A stretch of 64,000 nt of DNA, taken from Glandiceps talaboti (taxonomy: Eukaryota > Hemichordata > Enteropneusta > Spengelidae). The position numbers were made by a program, and so were the translations under genes. How positions within the stretch are numbered: the first letter of the stretch is position 1; the number at the start of each line of letters is the position of its first letter. Below, in pieces: positions 62,480 to 64,000 of the stretch. The notes under the pieces were generated by a model, which saw only the letters and a program-made list of their open reading frames with translations, made no database searches and was not told where the DNA came from. The stretch covers positions 10,976,440-11,040,439 of the forward strand of contig NC_135571.1 in NCBI RefSeq assembly GCF_964340395.1. The letters are read 5' to 3'.

Positions 62480-62851
62480 AAATTTGAAAAGTAGCTTAGA
62501 TACATTATAACATAAATCAATTAATTAGTTAATTAATTATAAAAACAAAAACTTTACAGACTTTTTAAAAGTAAGTTTAACTTGAGATTGGAGAACGGAT
62601 GTATAGACAAAATTGTGGATTTTTAAATTTTAAAGTTGTGTTTTTATCACTGTAGTATTTCACCAATTGAAATACAATTGGAATAATATGTTACTCAGCA
62701 AGTTCGTGACAAAACTGAAAATTTATTGCGATTTGCATGACAAAGAAGCCAACACATTTTCCTTTTAAATTGAGAGATATTTTAAAGACTTATTTTATTA
62801 GATGTGTGGTATGATTTGTTTTATCGTCGAGACAATTTACTGTAAATGGTC
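62480..62851. other. ~370-bp AT-rich insertion in tail of unit D
   Basis: Interrupts sequence that is continuous in A and B (GTGTTACTTTGATTTGATTAC). No coding capacity, no clear terminal repeats; contains TTAATTAGTTAATTAATTA. Confidence 0.65.
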
Positions 62852-63003
62852 TTTTGATTTGATTACTTTTCACAGAGGGTCAAAGGTTAATTGGTTATAT
62901 TTACGATGGACAAAGAAAAAAGACTGAGAAACATGTCATCATTAATAAAACATGGCAAATATAAATAATAATGTTATAAAAGTGGCACAAACTGAGTTTA
63001 TAA

Positions 63004-63188
63004 TTACACCCAAAAACATATCAAGTCAGTTTATACTGGTTACTGGGTTAGGGATATTAACATTAGTATGTAAGAAATGGAAATTGCAATACATTTTTCT
63101 ACTTTACAGCTCAGGCGACTATATTTTCATCTTCGTCTTTTTAGAGTACTTTCCACTTCAAAGGCAAAAATGTTCAGGTAAGGGAGCC

Positions 63189-63219
<31 letters not shown>

Positions 63220-64000
63220 TGTATGTATGTATGCATGCATGCATGCATGCATGCATGTATGTATGTATGTATGTATGTATGTATGTATAAAGGTGGTCTT
63301 CAAAATCCAATATAATAGAGATATGACCTTAATGCTTAATTCACTGAGAGACAATGTGTTACTTCAATCTTAAATCAGCGGTCGGCTAGTTCATTGGGCA
63401 GATACAGTGCACGGGTTGCCTTTCCAACCGTCATACGGCTTCAGCACAGTTGATAACATTGTTTGCTTTGAACATTATGATTCAGAAATACATCTTTGCC
63501 ACATATTTTTTTTTCTGTCAACAGATGTTGAGGATGGATTTTATTTCCTATCAGACTGTCTCATGCACCACAATCTAAGGGAAAAACTACTTACCAAAGT
63601 GGCCGTATATACAACCTATGATAGAAAAAATATATGCTCTCATGTTATGTAATAAGAATTTTGTAATAATCAACTTGGCAATTTTTGTGTACAAATCTTT
63701 CAAATTAAGATAAGAATGCATTTGATTATTTATTCATTCATTCATTCATTCATTCATTCATTCATTCATCTATGTGTTTTTTTGTCCAATCTATGCTGTA
63801 GCCATTTATATTTTACTCACGTTTGTGTGATTTGGACCTGTATATATATATAATATATTTATAAATATATTATCTAGATTTCAATTTTATAACATGTGGC
63901 AGGAAAAAAGAGAGTGTTTTTATATTTTCATGTGAAAAGATATCGAGCTGGGAAACAATAGGATAAAAAACTAAATTCTTGTAGTTTGGCCTCACACCCC
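63004..64000 (+). repeat. Partial tandem unit E, cut by the window end
   Basis: Starts at the same anchor as A-C. Combines features of A (63115-63177 exon form, 63525 piece) and of B/C (AAGGTGGTCTTCAAAATCC segment after the TATG array). Contains (TATG)n at 63190-63288 and (ATTC)n at 63733-63768. A further sulfotransferase gene would be expected beyond the window. Confidence 0.8.
63115..63652 (+). other. Exon-like pair at head of unit E
   Basis: Piece 1 (63115-63177) is open in phase 1 throughout: DYIFIFVFLEYFPLQRQKCS. It has acceptor CTCAG and donor GTAAGG. Piece 2 starts at 63525 (VEDGFYFLSDCLMHHNLREK) and runs to a stop at 63652. Joining is in phase, but no upstream coding exon lies in unit D to supply a start, so this is probably a duplicated remnant. 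Confidence 0.4.

Larger units (their letters stand above)
55265..63003 (+). repeat. Tandem unit D of the sulfotransferase array (~7.7 kb, 5' incomplete)
   Basis: The left edge joins the tail of unit C directly to sequence equivalent to 31929 of unit A (GTGGTTTGC), so about 1.75 kb of unit head, including exon-like pieces and the TATA-like site, is missing. It carries a LINE piece in intron 1, a ~95-bp extra segment at 57727-57822 and a ~370-bp AT-rich insertion in its tail at about 62480-62851. Confidence 0.88.

Overview
The window is eukaryotic, intron-bearing, AT-rich DNA from an animal. Genes are split by GT-AG introns that agree in phase. There are many long microsatellites, foldback elements and non-LTR retrotransposon pieces. 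The gene families (galactose-3-O-sulfotransferases, a death-domain family) and the LINE types (CR1/L2-like and Tx1/L1-like) fit an invertebrate deuterostome such as a hemichordate or cephalochordate. That placement is an inference from content only, and other invertebrates are possible. No rRNA, tRNA, CRISPR array, LTR element or capsid/envelope-bearing element was recognised.

Left part (1-30 kb): a small family of modular genes that I do not recognise by name. The complete one lies on the minus strand (13572-17119, 521 aa): a helical N-terminal domain, a Ser-rich linker, a coiled coil and a C-terminal death domain. A second coiled-coil exon and death-domain exon (2533-4188, minus) lie downstream with the same phase-1 boundaries but no N-terminal exon of their own. 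They are either an alternative 3' end of the same gene or a partial duplicate. A paralogue of the N-terminal exon (28941-29958, plus) ends at the same donor position but is followed by no death domain. The rest of 1-28.9 kb is non-coding as far as I can see. It holds minisatellites, microsatellites, dispersed repeats, a perfect 53-bp hairpin (8710-8830) and a ~540-bp palindromic MITE-like element (13927-14469).

Right part (30.2-64 kb): a tandem array of ~7.4-10 kb units on the plus strand. Four units (A-D) each carry a complete four-exon galactose-3-O-sulfotransferase gene; a fifth unit (E) is cut by the window end. The deduced proteins are 409, 409, 416 and 417 aa. Each has a type II membrane anchor and an intact PAPS-binding motif (KTHKSGSST). 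A and B are nearly identical; C and D form a second pair with longer variable loops. The left edge of the array lies in the intron after the 28941 gene, so units A, B, C and E also carry exon-like pieces that look like 3' exons of that gene. Units differ by insertions: a ~1.16-kb DNA element and a 5'-truncated CR1/L2-like LINE in C, a 3'-less Tx1/L1-like LINE in D, and a ~355-bp segment shared by C and D. Unit D begins abruptly ~170 bp before its start codon and lacks the upstream sequence of the others.

Together the array would encode Golgi enzymes that sulfate the 3-OH of galactose on glycolipids or glycoproteins. The death-domain genes would act in cytoplasmic signalling assemblies. No functional link between the two groups is visible beyond adjacency and shared duplication breakpoints.
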